This document shows, piece after piece, positions 27,128 to 36,928 of a stretch of DNA of 64,000 nt. The number at the start of each line of letters is the position of its first letter. Position 1 is the stretch's first letter. A program made the translations under genes and the position numbers. The notes under the pieces were generated by a model. That model was not told where the DNA came from. It searched no databases and saw only the letters and a list, made by a program, of their open reading frames with translations. The DNA comes from Clostridium sp. JN-9 (GTDB lineage Bacteria > Bacillota > Clostridia > Clostridiales > Clostridiaceae): the NCBI RefSeq assembly GCF_004103695.1, contig NZ_CP035280.1:2294001-2358000 (forward strand), in the 5' to 3' direction.

Positions 27128-27769
27128 TTATGAGTTTTCACCCATTCTGACTAAAAGCCTTGTTATATTAGTTTTAGAAACCTTCCCAATTATTTTAAAA
27201 ACTTCCTTGCCATCTACCATAGATTTTTCAACTACTGGAAGGCTGTCAACCTCATGCTCTATAATCTTCTGAGCTGAATAATATGCACTGTCCTCTTTTT
27301 CAACATATATTATGTTTGGCATCCTGGTCATAATAATTCCTACAGGTACCTTATGAATATCTGTTCCACCCATGGCAATTTTAAGAAAATCCTTTCTTGA
27401 AACTGCTCCTATAAGAACACCATTATTTTCTATAAATAATGTACCTACATCATTAAGGAACAAATTTACAATTGCATCATAAACTGTAGTATTTTCATCA
27501 ACAACAACAGGTTTTGACATTATATCCTTTACTTTTATATTTCTGATATAGTCATAAACTATACTGTAAGAGGGTTTTTGAGAGTACACATAGCCTACCT
27601 TTGGTTTTGCATCTAATATTCCAGTCATAGTAAGTATGGCTAAATCCGGTCTTAATGCTGCTCTAGTGACTCCTAATTCAGTTGCTAGATTCTGGCTGGT
27701 TATTGGCTGTCTTTCTTTAACTAATCTTATTATCTCTTCCTGCCTTAATGTTAGTTTAATAACCGTCAC
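27128..27769 (-). CDS. ccpN: CcpN-like transcriptional repressor (HTH + two CBS)
   Basis: 213 residues. The N-terminal winged helix (LRQEEIIRLVKERQPITSQNLATELGVTRA) is followed by two CBS domains (KVKDIMSKPVVVDENTTVYDA and VGIIMTRMPNIIYVEKEDSAYY). This is the architecture of CcpN, which in Bacillus represses gluconeogenic genes. Its position immediately before ppdK suggests it controls that gene through nucleotide sensing; this is inference. No PPDK regulatory (kinase/phosphatase) protein gene is adjacent. The start has AGAGGGTG upstream. Confidence 0.88.
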   Translation of the reverse strand: MTVIKLTLRQEEIIRLVKERQPITSQNLATELGVTRAALRPDLAILTMTGILDAKPKVGYVYSQKPSYSIVYDYIRNIKVKDIMSKPVVVDENTTVYDAIVNLFLNDVGTLFIENNGVLIGAVSRKDFLKIAMGGTDIHKVPVGIIMTRMPNIIYVEKEDSAYYSAQKIIEHEVDSLPVVEKSMVDGKEVFKIIGKVSKTNITRLLVRMGENS

Positions 27770-28050
27770 CCTCTTTCTATATTTTACAATGGTAATTATA
27801 TCACTTTTTAAATATAAATAGTATAGCAGACTTATTTATGTTACTTAAAAATCCCTAAATATTACGTTATTATTATAGTATACTTCAAATTACGCTAATT
27901 TTCTTAAAACTCTGCTTTTTGTAATATTGCACAATTTAATAAAATAATTTTAAATGTTTACATAATCTATAAAAATTTATATATAAAATTGTACACTTTT
28001 GTATTATTATTTACCTATGATGAAAATATTAACAACAAGATTATACCACA

Positions 28051-28077
28051 AAAACAGCAGTTTTAAACTGCTGTTTT
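28051..28077 (-). terminator. Terminator after the DUF4342 gene
   Basis: AAAACAGCAGTTT pairs with AAACTGCTGTTTT just after the stop codon; T-rich on both sides. The 280 bases between this and the CcpN-like gene are AT-rich and hold no gene that I can see. Confidence 0.85.
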
Positions 28078-28081
28078 AAAA

Positions 28082-28639
28082 TTATTTTTTATCTTCATCA
28101 TCCATTTCATCAAACTTAACTGTGTATTTATATGCTGTATCCTCGTCTTCATTTCCCTGTTTTTTAAATTTATCTTTTACTGTTGAAGCTGCATCATATA
28201 CCTTATCTTTTACATCATCTACAGTTGTCTTTATTATTTTGTTTACTACTTCAACAGAGCCATCTGTTTTGCTTATTTCTACAGTTACTTTTGTAAAAAC
28301 AGCAGTTAATAATCCTATTGCTATAAGAGGCGGCCATATAAGCGCAGTTAAAGTTGCAGCAATACCGGCATTAACAGGTATATCAACAATTACTTTATCG
28401 TCTTTTTTTATTCTTATTCTGTTTACATTCCCTTTTTTCACCAAATCCTTTAGCCAGGTATTGAATTCTTCTTTAGTCGTATAAAGATTATCCATAGTAG
28501 ACTTTTTGTTATTTTCAATGTATATCAAAGCATCTACTACGTTCCCTTCTGACATTTCTAATGCTTCCTTGGCTTCTGAATATGATACTTTTGTCCTTTC
28601 ACGTATAATGTCAATTTTCTCTAAGGTAATTTCACTCAT
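28082..28639 (-). CDS. DUF4342 protein with UBA-like N-terminus
   Basis: 185 residues from the ATG at 28639 (GGGAGTGA upstream). Residues 1-45 (ITLEKIDIIRERTKVSYSEAKEALEMSEGNVVDALIYIE) form a UBA/TS-N-like three-helix domain. A beta domain with hydrophobic helix follows (DKVIVDIPVNAGIAATLTALIWPPLIAIG), then a charged C-terminal tail. This is a common Firmicute family without known function. The start overlaps the end of recO, so the two are translationally coupled. Confidence 0.82.
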   Translation of the reverse strand: MSEITLEKIDIIRERTKVSYSEAKEALEMSEGNVVDALIYIENNKKSTMDNLYTTKEEFNTWLKDLVKKGNVNRIRIKKDDKVIVDIPVNAGIAATLTALIWPPLIAIGLLTAVFTKVTVEISKTDGSVEVVNKIIKTTVDDVKDKVYDAASTVKDKFKKQGNEDEDTAYKYTVKFDEMDDEDKK

Positions 28640-29387
28640 TACATTCACTCCCTTTTAAAAATTTTAAGGCTTCCAGACTTTTAGGCTTTCTATAATAATT
28701 TTGAGAAATAATAATTGTTATTAAATCAAAAATTTCTTTTTTAATCTTTTTATCAAGGCTTATCCTTGCCAGCTTCTCTAATGGAAACTTATTTAAAATC
28801 TTAATTGAGTTATAGGAAGCTCTGCTAATAGCCATACCATTAATTTTCTCGCAGTTTTCGCATACTCCTCCTAAATATTGAAGATTTACATAATCTGATG
28901 ATGATATTTTTGCTTTACAAATACAGCATTCTTCTAAATCTAATCCATATCCTGTAGCCCTTAACACATTAAGTTCCAAAGCTCTGGTTAAAACTTCAAT
29001 ATCAACAGCTTTACTTTTAAGGAGATAGAAAGCGGATATTACTTCCCTAAACAGATCCCTGTTGCTTTCTTCATCCATAAGACATATATCAAGTAGTTCA
29101 CAAAAATAAGATGCATAAGTTATGGTTTCCAAATCCATTAATAAACCCTGAAATGAATCTATTACTTCTATCTCACTGATATTGTAAAAGCTTTTACCTT
29201 TAAATAGAACAAAATCTCCAAAACAAAACGGCAGCGTAGTTGATAAAAACTTGCTTTTGCCTCTTTTAGCTCCCCTTGCAATACAAGAAACCTTCCCTAA
29301 TTTTTCTGTAAAGATCCATACAATTTTATCAGCTTCCTTATAATCCTGGGTTTTAATAATAATTCCCCTAGTCTTAAATAACGCCAG
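28632..29387 (-). CDS. recO: DNA repair protein RecO, apparent CTG start
   Basis: RecO helps RecR load RecA at gaps during recombinational repair. The full frame gives 251 residues starting MALFKTRGIIIKTQDYKEADK, which matches the family N-terminal OB fold. The only codon at that position is CTG (29387), seven bases after AGGAGA. The first ATG (29138) is 83 codons in and would remove the whole OB fold. The C-terminal part has the usual zinc-binding pattern CCICKAKIS...CENC. The gene lies between era and the DUF4342 gene, the usual clostridial order. Confidence 0.9.
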   Translation of the reverse strand: MALFKTRGIIIKTQDYKEADKIVWIFTEKLGKVSCIARGAKRGKSKFLSTTLPFCFGDFVLFKGKSFYNISEIEVIDSFQGLLMDLETITYASYFCELLDICLMDEESNRDLFREVISAFYLLKSKAVDIEVLTRALELNVLRATGYGLDLEECCICKAKISSSDYVNLQYLGGVCENCEKINGMAISRASYNSIKILNKFPLEKLARISLDKKIKKEIFDLITIIISQNYYRKPKSLEALKFLKGSECNE

Positions 29388-29398
29388 AAAACCATCTC

Positions 29399-30286
29399 CT
29401 ACTTTTTATTATATCCAAGTTCTCTTAATATATTTGAACTATCTCTCCAATCCTTCTTAACTTTTACCCATATCTTAAGGGAAACTTTACTATTAAACAT
29501 CTTCTCCATATCCTGCCTGGCATAAGTAGATATTTTCTTAAGCATACTCCCATTTTTTCCAATGATAATTGCCTTATGAGAATCCTTTTCACATAATAAA
29601 TCAGCATCTATATTATATTTTCCGTTTTCGTCCTTTTTAAAGTTCAAAATATCTACTGCAATACCGTGTGGTACTTCCTCACTAAGGAGTCTTAGTGCCT
29701 TTTCTCTTATAACTTCTGAAACTATAAATCTTTCCTGTACATCAGTTATCATATCATCAGGGTAATATTTAGGACCCTCTTTTAAATATTTTACCATTAA
29801 TTCAATTAAAATGTCTACATTTTTACCTTTTAGTGCAGAAATAGGTATAATCTCCTTAAAATCAAATTCTTTCCCAAAATTCTGCAATGATTTTGCAACT
29901 CTTTCTGCAGTATTTTCATCTATCTTATTTAGTACCAGAAATACAGGCACTCCTGAACCTCTAAGCTGATCTAATATAAGTCTGTCTCCCTTTCCAAGTT
30001 CTTCATCAGGAGTAGTTAAAAAAAGCACAAGATCTACTTCTTTAATTGAGTCTTCTGCAATCTTAACCATATATTCGCCTAATTTATGCCTTGGCTTATG
30101 AATACCAGGAGTATCTACAAATACAATTTGATAATCCTTTCCAGTTAAAATTGTTTGTATGTTATTTCTTGTAGTTTGAGGTTTACTTGAGACAATTGAA
30201 AGTTTTTCTCCCATTATACTGTTTATTAAAGTGGATTTTCCAACGTTTGGTCTTCCTATAATAGTTACAAAACCAGATTTAAACAT
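29399..30286 (-). CDS. era: Ribosome-assembly GTPase Era
   Basis: 295 residues. The GTPase domain shows G1 [11 protein letters not shown]3 DTPGIHKP and G4 NKID; the C-terminal KH domain has [14 protein letters not shown]. Era binds the 3' end of 16S rRNA during 30S maturation. It lies eleven bases before recO and after cdd in the conserved ybeY-dgkA-cdd-era-recO order. The start has TAAGGAG. Confidence 0.97.
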   Translation of the reverse strand: MFKSGFVTIIGRPNVGKSTLINSIMGEKLSIVSSKPQTTRNNIQTILTGKDYQIVFVDTPGIHKPRHKLGEYMVKIAEDSIKEVDLVLFLTTPDEELGKGDRLILDQLRGSGVPVFLVLNKIDENTAERVAKSLQNFGKEFDFKEIIPISALKGKNVDILIELMVKYLKEGPKYYPDDMITDVQERFIVSEVIREKALRLLSEEVPHGIAVDILNFKKDENGKYNIDADLLCEKDSHKAIIIGKNGSMLKKISTYARQDMEKMFNSKVSLKIWVKVKKDWRDSSNILRELGYNKK

Positions 30287-30352
30287 AAATTTTCTCCTTA
30301 CAGTTATACACTTTGAATTCTATATATTAGTTTTTTATAAAGTATATATTCA

Positions 30353-30751
30353 TTATTTAATCAAATTTTTCTGAGTAAAAGTTCCAGGTAAAATTTCATC
30401 CATTTTTTTTACAACATAATCATTTTCATTAACTGCTAATATTATGTCAATTCCATCTACTGCAAATTCACTTAAAACCTGTCTGCAAATACCGCAGGGA
30501 TATGTCTTTTCAGATTTACTTCCTACTATTGCTATAGCTTTAATAGCTCTGTGTCCTTCAGAAACAGCTTTAAAAATAGCTGTCCTTTCTGCGCAGTTTG
30601 TTGCTCCAAATGAAGCATTTTCTATATTGCAACCCGTATATACTTTATTTTCCTCAGTTAAAACAGCTGCACCTACCTTAAATTTAGAATAAGGTACATA
30701 GGCATATTTTCTTGCTTCCATAGCCTTTAATATTAGCTCTTTATAATTCAT
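30353..30751 (-). CDS. cdd: Cytidine deaminase
   Basis: 132 residues from the ATG at 30751 (GGAGG eleven bases upstream). It deaminates cytidine and deoxycytidine for pyrimidine salvage. The zinc site is complete: the CAERTAIF motif (Cys and catalytic Glu) and PCGICRQVL. The substrate loop VGAAVLTEENKVYTGCNIENAS is also typical. It forms part of the era cluster. Confidence 0.96.
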   Translation of the reverse strand: MNYKELILKAMEARKYAYVPYSKFKVGAAVLTEENKVYTGCNIENASFGATNCAERTAIFKAVSEGHRAIKAIAIVGSKSEKTYPCGICRQVLSEFAVDGIDIILAVNENDYVVKKMDEILPGTFTQKNLIK

Positions 30752-30841
30752 AGAATATGGTACCTCCAATTTTAATTTATATACAAAAGTAAAGTTGTAT
30801 ATAAATTATATCACTATAAGCAGTTATTTCAACATAATAAG

Positions 30842-31540
30842 CTAGCTGAATAACCTAAATAAGAGTATAGTTAAAAGACTTCCAAGTACTCCACCCACAA
30901 AAACTTCCAGTACAGAGTGGACCTCAGAATCAACCCTGCTTTGAGCTACAATAAATGCAAGAAGATAACTCAGTATTATTGTTAAGGGCTCTTCTGTTAT
31001 CAGGGCAATTGTTGTGGCAATTGAAAATGCTATTGCACTGTGTCCGCTTGGCATTCCACCTTTTAATGGAGTACCTTCTCCAAAAATAGCTTTTATAATT
31101 AAAGTGATTATGGATACTAAGGCAAGAATGATAAAAATCATATATGGATTTGATCCCTTGATTTTTTTCATTACAATAAAGTTTATATCTTTTAATTTAT
31201 CCCAAAATATAATATATCCAACTATTACAGCATTAATAGCTGTAACGAGCACAGCACCTGCAGCTGTATTTTTCGCAAGTTTTGCAAGTGGATGGTAGTA
31301 ATTTGTAGTAGCATCTATTGCAAGTTCCACTGCTGTATTAATAAGCTCAGCAGCAATCACCATGGTTATTGTTATTGTTATAATTAGAATTTCCATTTTA
31401 TTTAAATCATAAAAGAAACAAGCAGTCAACACTAGTATTGCTGCTATCATGTGTATTCTCATATTTCTTTGTGTTCTTACAGCATAAACTATACCCTCAA
31501 TTGCATAATTAAAACTATCTAATAATTTGTGAACTTTCAT
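30842..31540 (-). CDS. dgkA: Diacylglycerol/undecaprenol kinase fused to PAP2 phosphatase domain
   Basis: 232 residues. The first 115 residues are a prokaryotic DgkA-type membrane kinase (AAELINTAVELAIDATTNYYHPLAKLAKNTAAGAVL, split here for the key AELINTAVE motif). The rest is a PAP2-type phosphatase with KGGMPSGHSAIAF and SRVDSEVHSVLEVFVGG. Kinase and phosphatase for the same kind of lipid in one protein would allow undecaprenol phosphate recycling in both directions; that is inference from the domains. At least six membrane helices are visible. Confidence 0.9.
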   Translation of the reverse strand: MKVHKLLDSFNYAIEGIVYAVRTQRNMRIHMIAAILVLTACFFYDLNKMEILIITITITMVIAAELINTAVELAIDATTNYYHPLAKLAKNTAAGAVLVTAINAVIVGYIIFWDKLKDINFIVMKKIKGSNPYMIFIILALVSIITLIIKAIFGEGTPLKGGMPSGHSAIAFSIATTIALITEEPLTIILSYLLAFIVAQSRVDSEVHSVLEVFVGGVLGSLLTILLFRLFS

Positions 31541-31578
31541 TTTTACCTGCTCCTAAGAGTTATAGATAAAGTTTATCT

Positions 31579-32088
31579 TTATCTGTTTATATTAAACTTG
31601 TTTAAAATATACTCTTCATTTTTCCTCATTACCACTTTATCCTCTTCATCAATATGATCATAACCCAATAGATGAAGCACTGAATGAATCAGAAGGTAAC
31701 ATACCTCTCTTTGAAAGCTGTGGCCAAATTCTTTACTTTGTTCATCTGCTTTTTCCAGTGATAAGGCAATATCACCTAACACAAGCTTTCCATCATCAAA
31801 ATCATAATCACTGAAATCATAATCTGTATATAATTGTTTATATACCTTTCCTTTTTCATATTCAAGCATTGGAAATGATAAAACATCCGTTTCCCTGTCA
31901 ATGCCCCTGAACTCATTGTTAAGTTTTTTTATCTGATTATTGTCTACGAATATTACACTTACTTCATAATCTATTATTAATTTTTCCTCTTTTAGAGTAA
32001 AATCAATCATTTTTTTAATATTATTTTCAAGTTCCTCTGATATTTCTATTTTATCTTGTCTATTATCAAGTAAAATCATGTACTTCAC
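31579..32088 (-). CDS. ybeY: rRNA maturation endoribonuclease YbeY
   Basis: 169 residues. The metal site [11 protein letters not shown] (the H-x3-H-x5-H pattern) lies near residue 130. Upstream, [19 protein letters not shown] is the conserved family block. It is needed for 16S rRNA 3' end processing and ribosome quality control. It begins two bases after the pgpH stop, in the usual order. Confidence 0.95.
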   Translation of the reverse strand: MKYMILLDNRQDKIEISEELENNIKKMIDFTLKEEKLIIDYEVSVIFVDNNQIKKLNNEFRGIDRETDVLSFPMLEYEKGKVYKQLYTDYDFSDYDFDDGKLVLGDIALSLEKADEQSKEFGHSFQREVCYLLIHSVLHLLGYDHIDEEDKVVMRKNEEYILNKFNINR

Positions 32089-32090
32089 TC

Positions 32091-34169
32091 CTATTTTTGT
32101 TTAGCCCATTTATCCTCAGGATACTCTATTCTTTTATGATAAATTCCTGTAAATACCTTTAAAAAAGACTTTTTAATTTTATTTATATCCATTAAGGTTA
32201 AATCACTATTATCTAATTGTCCCTCATCTAACCTGCTTTTAACTATATTATTTACCATCTTCTGTATCTTATCCTGATTTGGTTCATTTATTGATCTTAC
32301 TGCAGCTTCTACACTATCAGCAAGCATAATTATTGCTGCTTCCTTAGATGTAGGTATTGGTCCAGGATATTTAAAATCCTCTTCGTTTATTTCATCCGGA
32401 TTTTCAGAGGAATTTTTTAATGTTAAATAAAAATACTTAACCAGGGTGGTTCCATGGTGCTGCTCAATCACATCTGTTATAACCTTTGGCAGCTTGTATT
32501 GTTTTGCTAATTCAACCCCATCTTTTACATGAGAGGTTATTATTAAAGTACTTAAATTAGGTGTTATCTTATTATGAGGATTATCATTTCCCAGTTGATT
32601 TTCTTTAAAAAAATATGGTCTTTTAATTTTACCAATATCATGATACTGGGATGCAACTCTTGCTAAAATAGGATTAGCACCAACTTCTTCAGCAGCTACT
32701 TCAGCTAAATTTCCCACTAAAATGCTGTGATGATAAGTTCCAGGAGCTTCAAGAAGCAGCTTTTTTAAAAGAGGCTGATTAGGATTAGAAAGCTCCAATA
32801 ACTTTATAGTTGTAATAATGCCAAAACTGCTTTCAAAGAAAGGAAGAAGCCCAATGGTCAATACACCTGAGATAATACCTGATGCAAATGAAAATGAACT
32901 TCTTAATATAATGTCTTTAACATTATTGCTTAACATAAATCCCGCTGAAAATGTTAAAAAGAAATTTATAATGGAAATATATATTGAAGAATACAATATA
33001 TCATTTCTTTGCTGCATCTTTTTTAATATTGTGGCACCTATAACAGCATTAAGTATAGCTAAAATAATTATTTCAGGGTTAAACCCTACGGCTCCGCTGA
33101 TTAAAATACAATTTAATGTATTAATGCTCAAAGATACTTTATAGTTTGTTAATAATGTCATTAACATGGGAACACAAGCTAAAGGAATTAGGAAAGGCGA
33201 CATAACACTTAATCCCCTGGCTAGGAGTAAACTTATACAGGTTAGTATATTGATTAAAGTTATTTTACTTAAATCATAGTATATATCCTTATAATAACGG
33301 TGTAAATATATCCATTCAATGCCTAAAATAAGCAGTATTAATAAAGCTAAGCTTGCATATGCATACCATTGGAAATAAGTATTATTGTTTATCAGCCCTA
33401 AACTTTTTAAAATTTCAATCTGATATGCTCCAACAGGTTCTCCTTCTTTTACAATTATCTGATCCTTTTTAACCATTACAGGAGGAACCTTTTTCATTTC
33501 TTCCTTCTTTAATTCGTCAGTTGCTTCCTTGTCAAAGAAGAAATTAGGTTTAACCTCTAAATATCCAATAGTTAATGCTAATTCCTTTGAAGTCTTGGAT
33601 AAGTTAGAACTATTTACCTTAAGCGATATACTTTCCTGAGCCTTTTTTATGTCATCTGAATTATCCTTTTGTCCATTGGCATTTATCTGCATATTATCAT
33701 ATAAATCTGACATGGTTTTTACTAAAAAATCCTGCAGTGATTTTTGTTCATCCTTAGATAAACTCAGCAGTGCAGTAAAGTTTTCATCTGCCATATTTAA
33801 ATCCGTAGAATCCTTTATTCTCTGAAGCTTGGTTTTATCATCCACAGCAGAATCCTTTATGGTGGCTAATTTACTAAATAAAGATGTAATTTCACTTATA
33901 GTTTGAGTTTTTACCTCAGGTTTTTTATAATACTGCTGTTTAACTTCATTTACAGCTTGTTGTATTCTTGCATCTGTAGTAATTTCATCTTTTACTTCCT
34001 TTGGTGCTTTAATATCTACTTTAGCAATATCTCCCTCTTTTAAATTATACTTTTTTGTTATTAATGAGGTTACCAGCACAGAAAAAATAAATACAAAAGT
34101 TAAAATAAATATTCCTGCTCTATTTAATCTATCATTTTTGAAGTATTTCATTATGTAGGCTGATTTCAT
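32091..34169 (-). CDS. pgpH: Membrane c-di-AMP phosphodiesterase, 7TM-HD (PgpH)
   Basis: 692 residues. One N-terminal helix, an extracytoplasmic domain (about 45-265), seven transmembrane helices (about 270-460) and a cytoplasmic HD domain with [43 protein letters not shown] and [10 protein letters not shown]. This is the 7TMR-HD plan of PgpH (YqfF), which hydrolyses cyclic di-AMP. It is preceded by GGGGGGTTATTACAA. It sits between yqfD and ybeY, as in most Firmicutes. Confidence 0.94.
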   Translation of the reverse strand: MKSAYIMKYFKNDRLNRAGIFILTFVFIFSVLVTSLITKKYNLKEGDIAKVDIKAPKEVKDEITTDARIQQAVNEVKQQYYKKPEVKTQTISEITSLFSKLATIKDSAVDDKTKLQRIKDSTDLNMADENFTALLSLSKDEQKSLQDFLVKTMSDLYDNMQINANGQKDNSDDIKKAQESISLKVNSSNLSKTSKELALTIGYLEVKPNFFFDKEATDELKKEEMKKVPPVMVKKDQIIVKEGEPVGAYQIEILKSLGLINNNTYFQWYAYASLALLILLILGIEWIYLHRYYKDIYYDLSKITLINILTCISLLLARGLSVMSPFLIPLACVPMLMTLLTNYKVSLSINTLNCILISGAVGFNPEIIILAILNAVIGATILKKMQQRNDILYSSIYISIINFFLTFSAGFMLSNNVKDIILRSSFSFASGIISGVLTIGLLPFFESSFGIITTIKLLELSNPNQPLLKKLLLEAPGTYHHSILVGNLAEVAAEEVGANPILARVASQYHDIGKIKRPYFFKENQLGNDNPHNKITPNLSTLIITSHVKDGVELAKQYKLPKVITDVIEQHHGTTLVKYFYLTLKNSSENPDEINEEDFKYPGPIPTSKEAAIIMLADSVEAAVRSINEPNQDKIQKMVNNIVKSRLDEGQLDNSDLTLMDINKIKKSFLKVFTGIYHKRIEYPEDKWAKQK

Positions 34170-34204
34170 TTGTAATAACCCCCCATTTGTTAACCACTGA
34201 TCTT

Positions 34205-35365
34205 TTAGTTATTATTAACTTCCTGTGGAACTGCAATATTTTCTTCTCCAATTAATATCAGTCTTATTACAAGATTATTGTTTTCCACACTGGAATTTAC
34301 TATTTTATCAACTACTTTTGTAGATTTATCCAAAGTTAATGTGATTTTATCTTCTAATTCTTTCTTAGCATTTTCAATTGTATCCTGCTTATTTAACTCA
34401 AAAGGGACTTCCTTTGTTTCATAAATATTTTCAAAGCAGATTAAACCTTTTTTATCTATAATTGTATCATACTTATTAAATTTATTTACACTCTTTTTTA
34501 AATATAAACGGTTATTTTTTATATTTATATAAATATTACTGGTCATTTTACCTGTTCTTAATGTTTTGATCCCTTTAAACTCTACAGTTTTATCCTGTTC
34601 ATAAAAAGTCCTTGCTATAACACTTCCATCTGCATGAACTTCATAAGGATTATTTTTATCTCCCTGCATGCCCTTAACCAATAGCTGCCCCTTTTTCACT
34701 ATGTCATCTTTTTTTACTACAGCAGTGCCGGCTTTTGTATAAACTCTAATGATTTGTCCATCTTTTTTAGCAACCAAATCACAAATAGAATCATCTGTAA
34801 TAACACTTGGTGGTGATTGTCTTTCAGTGGCAGTAACTTCTAATTTCGGGCCTGCTATTCTTACTTTTGTCCACATAATATTGGGGTTCAATTCATAAAG
34901 CTTTTCTTCTATTTTATTAACATTGATATTTTTTTTAGATATACCTGGTTTTATTCCCATGGTTGAAAGCTGCTGCCTTATTTCAAATGGAGCTAGTGCT
35001 CTTTCACCTGTTATGTCAATACTCCATATGAAGGTAGACAAATAATAAATTATTCCAGCAAAAATAAATACCCCTATAAACAGCGCAGTTCTTTTTTTTG
35101 CCTTTATTATTAAAAAAGCTGTCCCTTTTCTATTAATTATCTTAATTTTAGTCTTTGTTTTTTTACTAATGCTGCTTATTTTGTGATAATCCTTAAGCCT
35201 TATATCCATTATTAAGGTAGTGATATTTATTCTTTTTATATTCATAATGTCAATATTATTTTTCCATAACAAATTTATAAATTTTTCTATATTCAGGGAT
35301 TGTGCTTCTATGGTAATAATTCCACTTTTAAATTTTGAAAGATCAATACTTGCCATTGTCTTCAT
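34205..35365 (-). CDS. yqfD: Sporulation protein YqfD
   Basis: 386 residues with one transmembrane segment (about 92-112, TALFIGVFIFAGIIYYLSTF) and a large outer domain (ITGERALAPFEIRQQLSTMGI, EVTATERQSPP, LVAKKDGQIIRVYTKAGTAVVKKDDIVKKGQLLVKG, a longer block near 200-240). In Bacillus the yqfC-yqfD pair is expressed in the mother cell and needed for efficient sporulation. The gene overlaps yqfC by about 20 bases, so coupling is likely. Confidence 0.93.
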   Translation of the reverse strand: MKTMASIDLSKFKSGIITIEAQSLNIEKFINLLWKNNIDIMNIKRINITTLIMDIRLKDYHKISSISKKTKTKIKIINRKGTAFLIIKAKKRTALFIGVFIFAGIIYYLSTFIWSIDITGERALAPFEIRQQLSTMGIKPGISKKNINVNKIEEKLYELNPNIMWTKVRIAGPKLEVTATERQSPPSVITDDSICDLVAKKDGQIIRVYTKAGTAVVKKDDIVKKGQLLVKGMQGDKNNPYEVHADGSVIARTFYEQDKTVEFKGIKTLRTGKMTSNIYINIKNNRLYLKKSVNKFNKYDTIIDKKGLICFENIYETKEVPFELNKQDTIENAKKELEDKITLTLDKSTKVVDKIVNSSVENNNLVIRLILIGEENIAVPQEVNNN

Positions 35366-35633
35366 ACTCTATAGATCTGAATTTCCCGCTTATATTTACC
35401 GTACTGCCTGTCATAAACAATATCTCAAATTTCTTACCATAAATACACATAATTCCTGAATTTGTATTCACTTTAATCATATCATCATTAAAAGCCACCA
35501 CGCCCTTATGATTTTCAATTACTATTTCATTATCCCCAGTTACTGTTATTTTAGGTAAATCCAAAACAATATCTCTTGGTAAATCAAGCTTTTCAGCCAA
35601 GTCATTTTTGGTTTTATTAACTCTTTTCTCCAA
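35343..35633 (-). CDS. yqfC: Sporulation protein YqfC
   Basis: 96 residues, beta-rich: LDLPRDIVLDLPKITVTGD and GVVAFNDDMIKVNTNSG are characteristic. The start is TTG at 35633, preceded by GAGGTG. It is paired with yqfD, and its role is in sporulation, though the biochemistry is not known. Confidence 0.92.
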   Translation of the reverse strand: MEKRVNKTKNDLAEKLDLPRDIVLDLPKITVTGDNEIVIENHKGVVAFNDDMIKVNTNSGIMCIYGKKFEILFMTGSTVNISGKFRSIEYEDNGKY

Positions 35634-35700
35634 TTTTTCACCTCAAAAATATTCTATATATTAATTTATGTTTTTGAAATGAAATTAATAACAAAAATAA

Positions 35701-35726
35701 AAAGGCTGAGTTTTGCTCAACCTTTT
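35701..35726 (-). terminator. Terminator after yqeY
   Basis: On the minus strand AAAGGTTGAG pairs with CTCAGCCTTT (one G-U pair) and is followed by TTATTTTTG, immediately after the yqeY stop. Confidence 0.8.
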
Positions 35727-35727
35727 A

Positions 35728-36174
35728 CTATTTATTTAAATGTTGTTTTACAATTTGACTAACAAGCTTTCCGTCTGCTCTACCCTTAGTTTTCTGGGAT
35801 AAAACAGCCATAACTTTTCCCATGTCCTTCATGCTATTTGCACCCACTTCATCAATTGTCTGACGAACAATTTCGGAAATTTCACTTTCACTTAACTGCT
35901 GAGGAAGGTATTGTAACAAAATTTCAATTTCTGCATTTGTTTCATCAATTAAATCCTGCCTGTTCCCTTTTTGGAAATCTATTAAGGCTTCTCGTCTTGA
36001 TTTGACTTCCTTAGCAAGTACCTCTATGACTTCTTCATCATCAAGCTTAGTCCCATTAGTCTTTTCAACCAATAGTACAGCTGCTCTTGCCATACTAATT
36101 GTATTAGCTTTAAACTTATCCTTAGCTTTAAGAGCCTGCTTCCAGTCTTCTTGTAGTCTTTCTTTAAGAGACAT
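35728..36174 (-). CDS. yqeY: GatB/YqeY domain protein
   Basis: 148 residues. It shows the C-terminal tRNA-binding module shared with GatB and called YqeY when alone: MSLKERLQEDWKQALKAKD, RREALIDFQKGNRQDLID, LLQYLPQQLSESEI and the ending KGRADGKLVSQIVKQHL. A role in tRNA amidation is suggested by homology but not proven. It lies directly behind rpsU, 27 bases away, the standard arrangement. Confidence 0.94.
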   Translation of the reverse strand: MSLKERLQEDWKQALKAKDKFKANTISMARAAVLLVEKTNGTKLDDEEVIEVLAKEVKSRREALIDFQKGNRQDLIDETNAEIEILLQYLPQQLSESEISEIVRQTIDEVGANSMKDMGKVMAVLSQKTKGRADGKLVSQIVKQHLNK

Positions 36175-36201
36175 TCAATAGTACCTTCTTTCAAAGAAAC
36201 C

Positions 36202-36378
36202 TTATTTAAACTTCCTCTTTCTTGCAGCTTCAGATTTTTTCTTTCTTTTAACACTTGGTTTATCATAATGCTCTCTCTTTCTAACTTCTGAAAGAACACC
36301 AGCTCTTGCGCATTTTCTCTTAAATCTTCTTAATGCACTTTCCAATGTTTCGTTTTCTCCAACTTTTATTTCTGACAT
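36202..36378 (-). CDS. rpsU: 30S ribosomal protein S21
   Basis: 58 residues from the ATG at 36378 (GGAGGGAGGGATAAAAT upstream): [19 protein letters not shown], then [20 protein letters not shown] and a Lys/Arg-rich tail ending ARKRKFK. These are the typical length and sequence of Firmicute S21. It is translated just before yqeY. It is easily missed because of its size. Confidence 0.96.
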   Translation of the reverse strand: MSEIKVGENETLESALRRFKRKCARAGVLSEVRKREHYDKPSVKRKKKSEAARKRKFK

Positions 36379-36529
36379 ATTTTATCCCTCCCTCCGCTAG
36401 CTCAATCTAATTTCAAAAATTAAACATAGCCAATGTGGGTTATAATTAGCACATTGTTTATTATACAACACCAAATCCTTCACTGTCAACTGTTTCATTA
36501 AGCAGATAGGAAATATTTAGAGACTTTTA

Positions 36530-36874
36530 TTAACCTGGAGGCCAATTAAGGCTTCTTCCCCCAAGCAGATGAAAATGCATATGAGGAACAGACTGACCTC
36601 CATGCTCCCCGCAATTATTTACTATTCTGTATCCATTTTCATCAATTTTAAAATCTTTAACAAGTTTTTGTATAACCATGAAAATATGGGATATAATCTC
36701 ACTATCTTCAGGCTTAAGTTCATTTAAACTAGTTATATGTTTTTTAGGAATAATAATTAAATGAACAGGGGCCTCTGGATTTATGTCTTTAAAAGCAAGA
36801 ACTTCTTTGTCTTCATAAACCTTAGTGCTTGGTATTTCACCCTTGACAATTTTACAAAATAAACAGTCTTCCAT
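36530..36874 (-). CDS. hinT: HIT-family hydrolase (HinT type)
   Basis: 114 residues. The histidine triad is complete (SVPHMHFHLLGGR near the C-terminus), and the N-terminus CLFCKIVKGEIPS is typical of HinT, which hydrolyses adenosine phosphoramidates. The start has AAGGAGGTGAAAAC. It lies between mtaB and rpsU in the conserved series. Confidence 0.95.
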   Translation of the reverse strand: MEDCLFCKIVKGEIPSTKVYEDKEVLAFKDINPEAPVHLIIIPKKHITSLNELKPEDSEIISHIFMVIQKLVKDFKIDENGYRIVNNCGEHGGQSVPHMHFHLLGGRSLNWPPG

Positions 36875-36896
36875 GTTTTCACCTCCTTAAACCACA

Positions 36897-36928
36897 AACT
36901 CTTAACTCTTAACTTTTAACTCAAAACT
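36897..36928. repeat. Short tandem heptamer repeat (AACTCTT type)
   Basis: Between hinT and mtaB the sequence reads as CTTAACT / CTTAACT / TTTAACT-like units. The same heptamer type, in the other orientation (AGTTAAG), recurs between dnaK and dnaJ at 41197. Confidence 0.6.

Noticed and set aside
28122-28484. 120-codon plus-strand frame over the DUF4342 gene
   Set aside because: Antisense shadow with no start site; the minus-strand frame has family features.
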